Part shown: piece by piece, positions 38,149 to 49,728 of the stretch
Layout of the letters: each line of letters starts with the position of its first letter
Numbering within the stretch: position 1 is the first letter of the stretch
Assembly (NCBI RefSeq): GCF_000307225.1
Contig: NZ_HE978616.1
Coordinates: 205,173-269,172 of the forward strand
DNA: 64,000 bases
Direction of reading: 5' to 3'
DNA from: Anaerococcus vaginalis
GTDB taxonomy: Bacteria > Bacillota > Clostridia > Tissierellales > Peptoniphilaceae
Notes under the pieces: generated by a model
Told to the model about the DNA's origin: nothing
Databases searched by the model: none
Seen by the model: the letters and a program-made list of their open reading frames with translations, nothing else
Made by a program: the position numbers and the translations under genes

Positions 38149-38178
38149 AAAAAAAGGATGAGTAAAACTCATCCTTTT
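38149..38178 (-). terminator. terminator of nifJ
   Basis: On the minus strand, AAAGGATGAGT, loop TTT and ACTCATCCTTT are followed by more T. It lies just downstream of the restored nifJ stop codon (38196-38198), supporting the view that the coding region really extends to there. Bases 37987-38148 upstream of the asp23 gene hold a TATAAT-like box (38008-38013) and otherwise AT-rich sequence without other features. Confidence 0.85.
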
Positions 38179-38195
38179 AATTTTAAAAATTTATT

Positions 38196-41100
38196 TTATT
38201 TTCCTGCCAATCTTTTATATGTTTGATATCTATCTTTAGCAGCTTTTTCTGCTTCTTGATATAATTGATCAGCTGTTTCAGGGAATGATCTCTTAAGTGA
38301 AGAGTATCTAACTTCTCCTTGAATAAATTCTTGGAAAGATTCTTTAGGCTTCTTTTGAATCTAATTGGAATGGATTCTTTCCATCTTCAGCAAGTCTTGG
38401 ATCGAATCTCCATAAGTGCCAATAACCTGCATCAACAGCTTGTTTTTCTCTAAATTGAGATTTACCCATACCAATTCTGATACCGTGGTTGATACATGGT
38501 GCATAGCAGATTATTAATGATGGTCCATCATAACTTTCAGCTTCTTTCATAGCTTTTATTGTTTGATTTTGATTTGCTCCCATAGCAACTTGTGCTACAT
38601 AAACATATCCATATGATGTCATCATTAAACCAAGATCTTTCTTTCTAACTTTTTTACCAGATGCAGCGAATTGTGCTACTGCTGATAGTGGTGTTGCCTT
38701 AGATGATTGTCCACCTGTATTTGAATAAACTTCTGTATCAAATACTAAGATATTGATGTTTTCTCCACTTGCAAGTACGTGATCTACTCCACCAAATCCA
38801 ATATCATAGCTCCATCCGTCACCACCAAAGATCCAAACTGATTTTTTAATCATGTAATCTTTTAGTGCATATATTTTGTGTAATAAATCTTTAGCTTTTT
38901 CGTCACTAACTGATTTAGCTTTTTCTTCAAGATTTAGAATTTTAGCTGTTGCTTCTTTTGAAGCTTTAACATCTTCTTTTCCTTCAATCCAAGCTTTAAA
39001 TGCATCAGATAATTCAGCATCTAATCCTAATTCATTAAATTGATCCATATATGTTTCAAGAAGGTGTTTATTTGAATCAGCTGCAAGTTTCATACCGTAA
39101 CCATATTCAGCTGCGTCTTCGAATAATGAATTACCCCAAGCTGGACCTTGTCCACAAGCATTTGTTGTATATGGTGTAGCTGGTGATGATGCTCCCCAGA
39201 TTGATGAACAACCTGTAGCATTAGCTATATACATTCTGTCTCCAAATAATTGAGTTACAAGTTTAGCATATGGTGTTTCTCCACATCCTGCACAAGCACC
39301 TGAGAACTCAAGTAATGGTTGTTTAAATTGAGAACCCTTAATTGTCATTGGATCCATAACATCTTCTTTGTATCCAACTTCTTCATGAGCATATTCCCAA
39401 TTGTCTTTTTCTTTTTCAACTTCTTCTTCGAAAGGTTTCATTAGAAGAGCTTTCTTTGGAGCTGGACATACATCAGCACAGTTTCCACAACCTGTACAAT
39501 CAAGTGGTGAAACTTGGATTCTGAAATCATATCCATCCATTCCTTTACCAATTGCTTTCTTTGTTTCAAATCCTTCTGGTGCATTAGCTTTTTCTTCTTC
39601 TGTTACTAAGAAAGGTCTAATTACAGCATGAGGACAAACGTATGAACATTGGTTACATTGGATACAATTATCAATTTGCCATTCTGGTACGTTAAGAGCG
39701 ATTCCTCTCTTTTCATATTGAGTTGTACCTGGTTCAAAGTCTCCATTTGTTCTATCTTTGAAAACTGAAACTGGTAGTTCATCTTCTTTTTGTTCAATCA
39801 TTGGCTTAACGATGTTTTTGATGAAATCTGGAAGTTCTTTTTCTTCTTTAACTTCATCTTTTGCATCTTTCCATGAATCTGGAACATTTACTTTAACTAC
39901 TGCATCAATTCCTTGATCTACTGCTTTATAGTTCATATTTACTATATCATCACCCTTGTGACCATAAGCTTTAACTATAGAATCTTTTAAATATTTTACA
40001 GCTTCATCTATTGGTATAACCCCAGATAAGTTAAAGAATGCTGATTGCATAATCATATTTGTTCTTGAACCTAATCCAATATTTTCTGCAATATGTGATG
40101 CATCTATTATATTAAAGTTAATATTGTGTTCAAAAATATATTTTTTCATTTTTGCTGGTAGATGTTCATCAAGTTCTTCTTCTGACCAAGGGCAGTTTAA
40201 TAAGAATGTTCCACCATCTTTTAATCCTGCTAATAAATCATATTGATGTACATAAGCTGGTTTTGAACAAGAAATAAAGTCAGCTTCATCTAATAAATAA
40301 GTTGATTTTATTGGATTTTTACCAAATCTCAAGTGAGATACTGTAAGTCCACCAGATTTTTTAGAATCATAATCAAAATATCCTTGAGCATACATTTCTG
40401 TATTATCACCAATAATTTTGATTGCTTGTTTATTAGCACCAACTGTTCCGTCTGATCCGAATCCCCAGAATTTACATCTGTGAGTTCCTTCTTGTCTAAT
40501 TCTTAACTCTGTTCTTTCTAGTGATTTGAAAGTTACATCATCAACTATTGAAATTGTGAAGTCATCTTTCATTTCACCTTCAAGATTTTTAAATACTGCT
40601 TCAATATCTGCAGGAATTGTATCTTTTGATGAAAGACCATATCTACCACCAATAATTTGTGGTTTATCTTCTACATCATAGTAAGCTGATTTAACATCTA
40701 GTAATAATGGTTCTCCTATTGAACCTTTTTCTTTTGTTCTATCTAAAACAGCAATTTTCTTAACTGTTTTTGGTATAGCTTTTAGTAAATGGTCTTTTGA
40801 GAATGGTCTATATAAATGAACTTCAACCATACCAACTTTTTTGCCATCTTCAATTAATTTGTCTATTGCTTCTTCAGCTGCTTGACAAACAGATCCCATA
40901 GCTATTATGATTTCTTCTGCATCATCTGCACCATAGTAATTGAATAATCCGTAATTTGTACCAATTAATTCATTAATTTTGTTCATGTAGTTTTCTGTTA
41001 TTCCTACAATATTTGTATAAGCTGGATTTGATGCTTCCATTCTTTGGAAGAAAATATTTTTTTCAGCAGTACCAATTGTTTTTGGTCTTTCTGGATTTAA

Positions 41101-41727
41101 AGATTCATTTTTAAATTTATCTACTGCTTCATAATCTACCAATGGAGCTAAATCATCATAGTCCCAAACTTGTATTTTTTGAATTTCGTGACTTGTTCTA
41201 AAACCATCAAAGAAATGACAGAATGGTAATCTACCTTCAATAGCTGCTAAGTGTGCAACTGGACCTAAGTCCATTACTTGTTGTACTGATCCTGAGCAAA
41301 GCATAGCAAATCCTGTTTGTCTTGCTGCCATAACGTCAGAATGATCGCCGTAAATTGAAAGTGCGTGAGTTGCTAAAGTTCTTGCTGCAACATGGAATAC
41401 ACCTGGTAATCTTTCCCCAGCAATCTTATACATATTAGGAATCATTAATAATAATCCCTGACTTGCTGTGTATGTAGTAGTAAGTGCTCCTGCTGCAAGT
41501 GCTCCGTGAACTGCTCCAGCTGCTCCAGCTTCTGATTGCATTTCTTTTACTTCAACTGGTCTACCGAATATGTTTTTTCTACCGTTTGCTGCCCATACAT
41601 CTACTGCTTCAGGCATTGGTGATGAAGGTGTTATAGGATAGATTGTTGCTACATCAGTAAACGCATAAGATACGTGAGCTGCTGCGGTGTTACCATCCAT
41701 AGTCTTCATAGCTCTTTTAATTGTCAT
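38196..41727 (-). pseudogene. nifJ: pyruvate:ferredoxin (flavodoxin) oxidoreductase, frameshifted near C-terminus
   Basis: Oxidises pyruvate to acetyl-CoA and CO2 and reduces ferredoxin. The main frame (to 38344) encodes 1127 residues. Domain I has YPITPSSPMPEAVDVWA; the ferredoxin domain has CIQCNQCSYVCPH (near 695) and CTGCGNCADVCP (near 755); the thiamine diphosphate domain has SGACAGCGETPYAKL, GDGWSYDIGFGGVDH and DTEVYSNTGGQSSK. It stops at LDSKEA, but the other frame continues ESFQEFIQGEVRYSSLKRS to KRLAGK, the normal C-terminal helix region, for about 1176 residues in total. One extra base in the four-T run 38353-38356 explains it. Own promoter and terminator. The truncated form would lose about 50 residues that normally help close the dimer and oxygen-protect the enzyme. 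Confidence 0.93.
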
Positions 41728-41777
41728 TTAAGACCTCCTAAAAATTATATGAATCAATTATCGTCGACACTATTTTA

Positions 41778-41806
41778 AGTATAATCATTATCTTATTAAT
41801 AGTCAA
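41778..41806 (-). promoter_or_regulatory. promoter of nifJ
   Basis: TTGACT (41801-41806), exactly 17 bases, then TATACT (41778-41783) on the minus strand. The transcript would have a leader of about 45 bases with AGGAGG before the ATG. Good match to a housekeeping promoter, in line with a highly expressed enzyme. Confidence 0.8.
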
Positions 41807-41830
41807 GCAAATATCAAATATTTTCACAGA

Positions 41831-42763
41831 CTAATCATCATTGCTAGAATCTTTGAATAAATTTTCTGTCATAACTTTTGCTGCATTGTATCCCATTGAT
41901 TTTTCTCTTTGATTCATAGCTGCAACTTCTATAATCATAGCTAAATTTCTTCCAGCTCTTACTGGGATTAAAATTTTTGGTATTTCTATATTTAAAATCT
42001 CTGTGAAATGATCATCAAGTCCTAATCTATCATACTCGTAATCTTTTCTCCAACGTTCAAGTTCTATTACTAAATCTATTTCTGTAGAAACTTTTACAGA
42101 GCCTGTTCCATATAACCTTCTAACATCCACAATTCCAAGGCCTCTAATTTCTGTATAGTGCCTTATATTTTCTGGAGCTTGTCCAACTAACTTGTTATCA
42201 TAAGCAGCTATTTCTACCACATCGTCTGCAACAAGTCTGTGTCCTCTATTAACAAGATCTAGTGCTGTTTCACTTTTTCCTACAGAACTTTCTCCAAGGA
42301 TTAAAACTCCTACACCAAAAACTTCCAATAGTTCTCCATGAACTTGTGTCCTATCTGCAAATATATATTCTAATTCTTGTGAAATAATTGAAGTTAATTT
42401 TGTTGTTGGTAACTTTGATCTTAATATTGTTATATCGTAATAATCGGCAAGATCTAAAATATCTTTTGGAAGTTTAGCATTGTATGAAAATAAAATGGCT
42501 GGCATTTTGTACGCTAAAATCCCTCTGAATCTTTCATATTGCATCCTGTTATCAAGACTTGTAAGATAAGTATATTCTGTGCTTCCTATAATTTGCAATC
42601 TCTTATATGGAAATTCTTCTAAATATCCTGTTAATTGAAGACCCGGTCTATTAATATCTGGATCTTGAAGAATAATTTTATCATAATCAGTTGATTTGTG
42701 AACTATTTCTAAACCTAATCTATCGACAACGTCTTTTAGTTTTGCACTTGTTTCTTTTTCCAT
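41831..42763 (-). CDS. hprK: HPr kinase/phosphorylase
   Basis: Phosphorylates and dephosphorylates Ser46 of HPr, the hub of carbon catabolite control in low-GC Gram-positives. 310 residues. P-loop GVLILGESSVGKSETALDL (near 153-170), LVADDVVEI, and the signature EIRGLGIVDVRRLYG (near 205) followed by IPVRAGRNLAMIIEVAAMNQREKSMGYNAA. Last gene of pepP-uvrC-hprK, 11 bases after uvrC. Its presence implies a PTS or at least HPr elsewhere in the genome. Confidence 0.95.
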   Translation of the reverse strand: MEKETSAKLKDVVDRLGLEIVHKSTDYDKIILQDPDINRPGLQLTGYLEEFPYKRLQIIGSTEYTYLTSLDNRMQYERFRGILAYKMPAILFSYNAKLPKDILDLADYYDITILRSKLPTTKLTSIISQELEYIFADRTQVHGELLEVFGVGVLILGESSVGKSETALDLVNRGHRLVADDVVEIAAYDNKLVGQAPENIRHYTEIRGLGIVDVRRLYGTGSVKVSTEIDLVIELERWRKDYEYDRLGLDDHFTEILNIEIPKILIPVRAGRNLAMIIEVAAMNQREKSMGYNAAKVMTENLFKDSSNDD

Positions 42764-42774
42764 TTTTTTCCTCT

Positions 42775-44624
42775 TTAATTATTTAGTTTAAAATATTTTA
42801 TTATATCTAAAGCTTGATTTTCTCCAATCAAATCTACCTCTATCAATTCTTCAAGGCTTGCTTTTTTAATATTTTTTACGCTTTTAAAATGTTTTAAAAG
42901 ATTTTCTTTTTTCTTTTTTCCTATTCCTTTTATATTATCAAGCTCTGATTTTTTCATAGTTTGGCTCATCAATTTTCTGTGATAGTTTATAGCGAACCTG
43001 TGGGCTTCTTCTTGAATTTCATAAATTAATTTGTAGACTGGATCTCGTTTTTTTATTGGTATTTCTTTGTTTTCATATATAATTGCTCTTGTTGTATGCT
43101 TATCATCTTTTACAAGTCCTGCAACTTCTATTGGAAATTTCAATTTTTTTAGAACTTTTTTGGCTGATTTTACTTGACCTTTGCCTCCGTCCATCAAAAT
43201 CAAATCTGGAAGTTTTCCAAATCCTGTATAGGTATTATTGTTTTTTATTTCTTTTTTCGCTCTTTCAAATCTTCTTGTTAGGACTTCTTCTAGGGAATGA
43301 TAATCGTCTGGACCTTTTATGGTTTTTATCTTAAATTTTCTATATTCTTTTCTTTCGGCAAGACCATTTTGAAATACAACCATTGAGCCTACCGATTGAA
43401 CTCCTGATGTATTTGATATATCGTATGCTTCTATCCTATTTATAGTTTTTAAATTTAAAATTTCTTTTAATCCATTTAGTCCTGAATGTTTTTTTCTTTC
43501 CTTTTCTTCTAGTCTTTGTTCATATTTTTTCATCATATCGCTTGCATTTTTGTATGCCATATCAACTAATTCTTTTTTATTTCCAAGCTTTGGGCAAATT
43601 ATATTTACTTTTTTTCCTTTTTTGTTTTCGATGAATGATTTTAATAAATCGTAGTCTGATGGCTTTGTTCTAACTAGAATTTCTTTTGGTATATACATAA
43701 GATTTAGGTAAAATTGCTTCATAAATGAGGACATTATGTCTTCATCATCTTCTCTATAATCATCTTTTATTATAAAATGTTCCCTATCTACAATTTTTCC
43801 ATCTCTCATAAAAAATACTTGCATAGTTACATAGAAAACTCCCTTGGACATAGCTATTATATCCATATCATCTCCATTTGTAGTAGTTACTTTTTGTTTT
43901 TGTGATATGGTTGATAAGGCCCTGTGATAGTCCCTATATTTTGCTGCATTTTCAAAGTCTAAATTTTTGCTTGCCTTGTTCATTTTTTCTATTACTAGAT
44001 TTGGTATTTGGTCTGATTTATTTTCTAAAAATCCCTTGATTTTATTTATATTTTCCATATATTCTTTTTCATTTTCTTTTCCTATACAAGGCGCCTTGCA
44101 CCTGTGAATATAATAATTCAAGCAGGGTCTTTCTAGCTTTTGACCTTTTTCAAAGTTTAGATTGCAAGTTCTAAATGGATAGAGATTATTAAATAATTCT
44201 ATAGCATCATTTACTGCATATGCATCTGGATAAGGACCAAAATAATAGCCCTTATCCTTGTTTACATTTCTAACTTTTTGTATTCGTGGAAATTTTTCAT
44301 TAGTAATTTTTATATATGGATATTGCTTATCATCTCTTAAAACAATATTATATTTTGGCCTATTTTTTTAATTAGATTTGACTCTAAAACTAAAGCCTCT
44401 ACTTCGTTTTCTACGATTATATATTCAAATTTATTTATATGACTTACCATGGCTAAAACTTTTCTGCCCTTATTTTTGTTATTATCAAAATATTGGCTTA
44501 CACGATTTTTTAAATTTATAGCCTTTCCAACATAGATTATTTCATCTTGGCTATTTCTCATTATATATACGCCTGGTAGGTCTGGTAATTCTTTTAGTTT
44601 TTCTTTTATTTGACTATTCATCAA
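42775..44624 (-). pseudogene. uvrC: excinuclease ABC subunit C, one frameshift
   Basis: Dual-incision nuclease of nucleotide excision repair, about 616 residues if restored. N-terminal GIY-YIG domain: [31 protein letters not shown]. The second frame has CLNYYIHRCKAPCIGKENEKEY, the UvrB-binding ENAAKYRDYHRAL, the RNase-H-like catalytic part with IEAYDISNTSGVQSVGSMVVFQNG and ILMDGGKGQV, and a C-terminal helix-hairpin-helix DNIKGIGKKKKENLLKHF. Frame lost at the seven-T run 44363-44369; one more base gives [24 protein letters not shown], as expected. Start overlaps pepP by 4 bases. Confidence 0.9.
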
Positions 44625-46390
44625 ATCTCTTTACAACTTTCTATTAAATATTCTAAATCTGCTCCTTCAAGATATGGGGATAAAAGATCTTGGCATTTTT
44701 TATTGTAGGAATTTATCCATTCTATTTCCCACTTATCTAGCATTTCTATATTTATTGGTCTTGTATCTATTGGCACGTAGGTTAGACATTCAAATTTCAT
44801 AAATTTGCCAAATTCATTTTCTAAATCTTTTTTAACATAGACTTCACTTTCAATTCTTACTCCATGCTTATTTGTTATATATAAACCTGGTTCAATTGAA
44901 GTTGTCATATTTTCTACAAGCTCTACGTTATTAAATTGAGATATGCTATTTGGTCCTTCGTGGACTGTCAAGCTAAATCCTACTCCATGTCCTGTTCCAT
45001 GGAAATAATCTTTTCCAGCTTTCCATAATGGATATTTCGCTATTGCATCAAGTCTTTGACCAATTGTTTTTTCTTTGAATCTTGCACTCATCAAGGCTAT
45101 GTGAGATTTTAAAACTAGGGTATAATTTTCTTTTTCTTCTTCTGTCAATTCTCCAAGGGCTATTGTTCTTGTTATATCTGTTGTTCCTTCTTGGTAATGA
45201 GCTCCTGAGTCTACTAACAAAAGTGATTTTTCTTCAAGAGTTTTTGATGAAAGAGATGTTGGTTCATAGTGGACAATTGCTCCATTTTCTTTGTAGCCTG
45301 CAATTGTTTCAAAAGAATCTTCTATATATGTTTCATTTTCTTTTCTTATATCATGAAGTTTTTTGCTAGCTATAAGTTCTGTTAAAGAACCTGTACTAGT
45401 TCCAACTTCTACCCAATTGAAAAATTTAACCAAACTTACGCCATCCATAATATAGGCTTTTTTTTCATTTTCTATCTCAACATCATTTTTGATAGCTTTC
45501 ATTTGTGTAGAAATATTTAATCCGTTTGTAATCCTCACATTAGAATTTATGGAATCGAATATTGCAACATTTGTCCTATCTGGGTCTATATAAATCCTAT
45601 TTTTCCCTTTTATATTTTTTAATAAAGTATAGATATAGTCATAAGAATGAACCTTAACCTTATTTTCTTTAAAATATTCCAAAACTTCATCGTCTAGTTT
45701 ATCTTGGTCTATGCAAAGATGAATTTCGTCCATTGAAACTAATAAATATGATAAAACTACTGGAGTATATCCTATATCATTTCCTCTTATATTTAATAAA
45801 TAACAAATATCTTCAGGAGAGCCGATAAAATTATAATCGCAATCTTTTTTCTTTAATTCTTCTCTTAATCTATTTATTTTTGACTCTAGGCTTTCTCCAA
45901 CATATTTTAAATCATAAATCCAAACTTTTTCTTTTGGAAGGCTTGGTCTATCTTCCCAAATTTGTGAAATATAATCTATATCATAAACAAGAGCACGAGA
46001 GCCCATATTTTCACTTAAATTTTTATAATCTTTTACTGAATAACAATTTCCATCAAAACCAATTTTTCCAAATTCTCCTACTTCTTCTAATAAAAATTCT
46101 TCCATTGTAGGATCTTCTTCAAAACCTTGTTTATAAAATTCAAATTCAGAAAATTTTAATTCGTTTTCAGCTTGCAAAAAATATCTTGAATCTGTCCAAA
46201 GTCTTGCCTTATCTTTTGTAACAACACAAACTCCAGCAGAACCAGTAAATCCTGAAATATATTCGCGAGTTTTATAATAATCACTAATATATTCTGATTG
46301 ATGAGGATCAGAAGTATTTATAATATAAGCATCTATTTTTCTGCTAGCCATTAATTCTCTTAGCTTTTTTAATTTTTGATTTATATCCAT
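44621..46390 (-). CDS. pepP: Xaa-Pro aminopeptidase (M24B)
   Basis: 589 residues, the long three-domain form also found in eukaryotes and many Firmicutes. Two creatinase-like N-terminal domains ([26 protein letters not shown] near 28-53) and a C-terminal pita-bread domain. Metal ligands are visible in [19 protein letters not shown] (near 392-410), [17 protein letters not shown] (near 465-481), TSIEPGLY and [11 protein letters not shown]. It should remove N-terminal residues preceding proline. It has its own TATAAT-like box upstream, divergent from ychF, and it is the first gene of pepP-uvrC-hprK. Confidence 0.92.
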   Translation of the reverse strand: MDINQKLKKLRELMASRKIDAYIINTSDPHQSEYISDYYKTREYISGFTGSAGVCVVTKDKARLWTDSRYFLQAENELKFSEFEFYKQGFEEDPTMEEFLLEEVGEFGKIGFDGNCYSVKDYKNLSENMGSRALVYDIDYISQIWEDRPSLPKEKVWIYDLKYVGESLESKINRLREELKKKDCDYNFIGSPEDICYLLNIRGNDIGYTPVVLSYLLVSMDEIHLCIDQDKLDDEVLEYFKENKVKVHSYDYIYTLLKNIKGKNRIYIDPDRTNVAIFDSINSNVRITNGLNISTQMKAIKNDVEIENEKKAYIMDGVSLVKFFNWVEVGTSTGSLTELIASKKLHDIRKENETYIEDSFETIAGYKENGAIVHYEPTSLSSKTLEEKSLLLVDSGAHYQEGTTDITRTIALGELTEEEKENYTLVLKSHIALMSARFKEKTIGQRLDAIAKYPLWKAGKDYFHGTGHGVGFSLTVHEGPNSISQFNNVELVENMTTSIEPGLYITNKHGVRIESEVYVKKDLENEFGKFMKFECLTYVPIDTRPINIEMLDKWEIEWINSYNKKCQDLLSPYLEGADLEYLIESCKEI

Positions 46391-46450
46391 AATTTCTCCT
46401 TTATTTTATAATCTTATTTAATATTATACCATTGTTGCATAATATAAAAA

Positions 46451-46479
46451 TTGATTTTTTCGGACTCATTCTATATAAT
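46451..46479 (+). promoter_or_regulatory. promoter of ychF
   Basis: TTGATT (46451-46456), 17 bases, TATAAT (46474-46479). The ychF start is at 46520 with a GAGAG-type ribosome site. The same 130-base space holds a TATAAT on the minus strand (46423-46428) for pepP. Confidence 0.75.
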
Positions 46480-46519
46480 ATATAAAGCTATTAAAGAATA
46501 AAAAAGAGAGAGTGATTAA

Positions 46520-47617
46520 ATGAAATTAGGAATAGTTGGCCTACCAAATGTAGGCAAATCAACTTTATTTAATGCTATAACAAAAGCTGGAGCAGAAATT
46601 GCAAATTATCCTTTTTGTACAATAGATCCTAACGTAGGACTTGTAAATGTTCCAGATTATAGAGTTGATTATCTTGCAAAAATGCATAATTCAAAAAAAA
46701 TTGTACCAGCAGCTATAGAATTTTATGATATAGCAGGACTTGTAAAAGGTGCAAGCAAGGGTGAAGGTTTAGGAAATAAATTTTTATCAAATATTAGAGA
46801 AACTGATGCAATAGTAGAAGTTTTACGTTGTTTTAATGATCCAAATGTAACCCACGTTGATGGGAATATAGATCCATTAAGAGATATAGAAACCATAAAT
46901 TTTGAACTTATTTTTTCAGATCTTGAACTTGTCGAAAAAGTTTTAGTAAAAAGAGAAAAAGTTGCAAAATCAGATAAATCTGCAAGAAGTGAAGTTGAAT
47001 TATTAAAAAGAATAAAAGAAGTTTTAGAAAAAGGAAAATCTGCTAGAGTTTTAAATCTAAATGATGAAGAAAAATCTCTACTTAAAACCTACCAACTTCT
47101 TTCAACAAAGCCAATAATTTATGTTTGCAATGTGGATGAGAGTGATGTTGCAAATAATGGTGATGATAATGAATTTGTGCAAAAAGTTAAAGAATTTGCA
47201 AAAGAAGAAAATGCCCAAGTTTCTGTTGTAAGTGCAAAAATTGAACAAGAAATTTCTGAGCTTGAAAGTGAAGAAGAGAAAAAAGAATTTTTGGAGATGA
47301 TTGGTCTTAGTGAGTCTGGATGCGATCAAGTAATAAGAGATTCTTATAAAACCTTAAATTTAATTTCATTTTTAACAACTGGAGAAGATGAAACAAGAGC
47401 TTGGACTATTACAAAGGGAACAAAAGCTGTTGATGCCGCTGGAAAAATCCATACAGATATACAAAGAGGATTTATAAAAGCTGAAATCGTAAGTTTTGAC
47501 ACCCTAAAAGAATATGGTGATATTGCAAGGGTAAAAGAAAATGGCAAGCTTCGTATGGAAGGAAAAGATTATGTCATGAAAGACGGCGATATTACAAATT
47601 TCAAATTCAATGTTTAG
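46520..47617 (+). CDS. ychF: redox-regulated ATPase YchF (Obg-like)
   Basis: 365 residues. G1 GIVGLPNVGKSTLFNAIT (residues 4-21), G3 FYDIAGLVKGASKGEGLGNKFL (near 67-88), NVD-type G4 in IYVCNVDESD, then the coiled-coil insertion and C-terminal TGS domain (ARVKENGKLRMEGKDYVMKDGDITNFKFNV). YchF binds ATP better than GTP and associates with ribosomes in other bacteria. It is followed after 7 bases by tdk. Confidence 0.95.
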   Translation: MKLGIVGLPNVGKSTLFNAITKAGAEIANYPFCTIDPNVGLVNVPDYRVDYLAKMHNSKKIVPAAIEFYDIAGLVKGASKGEGLGNKFLSNIRETDAIVEVLRCFNDPNVTHVDGNIDPLRDIETINFELIFSDLELVEKVLVKREKVAKSDKSARSEVELLKRIKEVLEKGKSARVLNLNDEEKSLLKTYQLLSTKPIIYVCNVDESDVANNGDDNEFVQKVKEFAKEENAQVSVVSAKIEQEISELESEEEKKEFLEMIGLSESGCDQVIRDSYKTLNLISFLTTGEDETRAWTITKGTKAVDAAGKIHTDIQRGFIKAEIVSFDTLKEYGDIARVKENGKLRMEGKDYVMKDGDITNFKFNV

Positions 47618-47624
47618 GTGAAAT

Positions 47625-48230
47625 ATGAAAAAACAAGCAAAACTTATTGTTCACACAGGTTCTATGTTTTCAGGAAAAACCACTTCCCTATGGCGTGAAT
47701 TATATAGAATGAAAGTTGCAGGATATAAGACTGTCGCTTTTAAACCATCTGTCGATTCAAGAGATGAAGATGAAAAAATAGTTAGCCATGATAATTTAGA
47801 ACTTGATGCAATAAAAATAGAATCTATAAAAGACATTTTAAACTATGCACAAAATAATGAAGTAGATGCAATAGGAATAGATGAAGTCCAATTTTTTCCA
47901 GACAAGCCTTCAAAAATAGTTGAATATTTTATAAAACTTATGAAAAAACATATTACTATTGTAGTTTCAGGGCTTGATATGGATTATAAGGCTAGACCTT
48001 TTGAAATAGTAAAAGAGCTTATGCCAATAGCTGACGAATTAATTAAACACCATGCTATTTGTGCATCCTGTGGTGAAGATGCTTGGGTTTCTTTTAGAAA
48101 ATCTTATAACGAGGATAGGATTGAAATTGGTGCACAGGATTCTTACGAACCACTTTGTAGATCATGTTACAATATAAAAATGAAAGATAGAGAAAAAAAT
48201 AAAAATCAAATATCAATAGAACAAATTTAA
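47625..48230 (+). CDS. tdk: thymidine kinase
   Basis: Type II thymidine kinase of the salvage pathway, 201 residues. P-loop VHTGSMFSGKTTSLWRELYR (near 9-28), IDEVQFF (near 84), VVSGLDMDYKARPFEIVKELMPIAD (near 111-135), and the zinc site CASCGEDAW (near 143) plus CRSCYN (near 181). The family lasso region is present. It is co-transcribed with ychF and ends before a bidirectional terminator. Confidence 0.95.
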   Translation: MKKQAKLIVHTGSMFSGKTTSLWRELYRMKVAGYKTVAFKPSVDSRDEDEKIVSHDNLELDAIKIESIKDILNYAQNNEVDAIGIDEVQFFPDKPSKIVEYFIKLMKKHITIVVSGLDMDYKARPFEIVKELMPIADELIKHHAICASCGEDAWVSFRKSYNEDRIEIGAQDSYEPLCRSCYNIKMKDREKNKNQISIEQI

Positions 48231-48288
48231 CTATCTTTTTTCTAGTTTTTATTTTTGAAAAAATAAAGGAAAATAAAAATTTTAAATA

Positions 48289-48330
48289 AAAAATAAGCTT
48301 GCTATTTCTAGCAAGCTTATTTTTTTATTT
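48289..48330. terminator. bidirectional terminator between tdk and thiolase
   Basis: AAATAAGCTTGCT, loop ATTTCT, AGCAAGCTTATTT with T-rich flanks on the plus strand and A-rich on the other side; it serves both converging genes. About 12 paired bases. Confidence 0.88.
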
Positions 48331-48339
48331 ATGCAATTA

Positions 48340-49521
48340 TTATCTTTCAACTACTAGAGCTGTTCCCATTCCTCCACCTATACAAAGTGTTGCAAGACCT
48401 TTTTTAGAATCTCTTTTTTCCATTTCATATAAAAGTGTTGTAAGAATTCTTGCTCCTGATCCTCCAATTGGGTGACCTATTGCAATTGCTCCACCGTTTA
48501 CATTTGTTTTTTCTGGATCAAAGCCCATTTCATTTCTTACAGCGTATGATTGAGCTGCAAAAGCTTCATTTGATTCAACTAAGTCAAGATCTTCAACTTT
48601 CCATCCAGCTTTTTCTAAAGCTTTTTTACTTGATGGAATTGGACCTGTTCCCATAACTTTTGGATCAACTCCTGCAGATGCGTAGCTTACGATTGTAGCT
48701 AGTGGCTTAACGCCTAATTCTTTTGCTTTTTCTTCACTCATAACTACAAGGCAAGCTGCTCCATCGTTAATTCCAGATGCGTTAGCTGCTGTAACTGTAC
48801 CGTCTTTTATAAATGCTGGTTTTAATTTAGAAATTCCTTCTTGTGTTACTCCATCTCTGATATATTCATCTTCATCAACAACAGTAACATTTCCTTTTCT
48901 ATCTTTAATTTCTACTGGAGCAATTTCATCTTTAAATCTTCCTTCAGCACGAGCCTTGCTTGCTCTTTGTTGGCTTATTGCAGCAAGTTCATCTTGCATT
49001 TCTCTAGTAATTCCATATTCTTTTGCTACGTTTTCAGCTGTAACTCCCATGTGGTAGTCATTATAAACGTCCCAGAGTCCGTCAACAATCATTTCGTCAA
49101 CAAGTTTTTTGTTGCCCATTCTTGCTCCCCATCTAGCTTCATTTAATAAGAATGGAGCATTTGACATACTTTCTGCACCACCTGCTAAAACAACATCAAC
49201 ATCGCCTGCTAAAATCATTTGAGCTGCTAATGAAACTGTTCTAAGTCCAGAACCACAAACTTTGTTAATTGTCATTGCTGGAACTGATTGAGGAATTCCT
49301 GCACCAAGTGAAATTTGTCTAGCAACGTTTTGTCCAAGTCCTGCTTGTAAAACACAACCTAAAACTGTTTCCTCAATATCTTCTGGTTTAATTCCTGCTC
49401 TTTCGATAGCTGCTTTAGCTGCAACTATACCTAAATCTGCAGCGCTTTTTGATTTTAATGAACCTCCAAAGCTTCCTACTGGAGTTCTTGCTGCACTTGC
49501 AATTACTACTTTTCTTGTCAT
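48340..49521 (-). CDS. thlA: acetyl-CoA C-acetyltransferase (thiolase)
   Basis: Condenses two acetyl-CoA to acetoacetyl-CoA, the entry to butyrate-type fermentation, or works in reverse. 393 residues from ATG 49521, chosen because GGGGAAATT precedes it; the longer frame to 49569 lacks a site. Catalytic cysteine in [14 protein letters not shown] (near 88), histidine in [18 protein letters not shown] (near 350), second cysteine in [13 protein letters not shown] (near 380). No hbd, crt or bcd genes adjoin it here, so its pathway role must be judged from the rest of the genome. Confidence 0.92.
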   Translation of the reverse strand: MTRKVVIASAARTPVGSFGGSLKSKSAADLGIVAAKAAIERAGIKPEDIEETVLGCVLQAGLGQNVARQISLGAGIPQSVPAMTINKVCGSGLRTVSLAAQMILAGDVDVVLAGGAESMSNAPFLLNEARWGARMGNKKLVDEMIVDGLWDVYNDYHMGVTAENVAKEYGITREMQDELAAISQQRASKARAEGRFKDEIAPVEIKDRKGNVTVVDEDEYIRDGVTQEGISKLKPAFIKDGTVTAANASGINDGAACLVVMSEEKAKELGVKPLATIVSYASAGVDPKVMGTGPIPSSKKALEKAGWKVEDLDLVESNEAFAAQSYAVRNEMGFDPEKTNVNGGAIAIGHPIGGSGARILTTLLYEMEKRDSKKGLATLCIGGGMGTALVVER

Positions 49522-49691
49522 AATTTCCCCTTTCAATTTATATCCGATAATTTTTTCTTTTACTGACAATTTAATTATAGCATGTAGTTAAAAAATTATC
49601 AAACATTTCTTAAATTTTTTTAATTTTTTTTGAAATCCTTTTTTCTTACAATAAAAATATACAGGTTATTAGAAATTTTGCAAAAAATTTA

Positions 49692-49728
49692 AAATAAAAA
49701 ACATCCAAAATTTTAATTTGAATGTTTC
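49692..49728 (-). terminator. terminator of brnQ
   Basis: On the minus strand AAACATTC, loop, GGATGTTT and a run of T. The stem includes the last three codons and the stop of brnQ. The 49522-49691 stretch between thiolase start and this hairpin is AT-rich; no clear gene is seen. Confidence 0.7.
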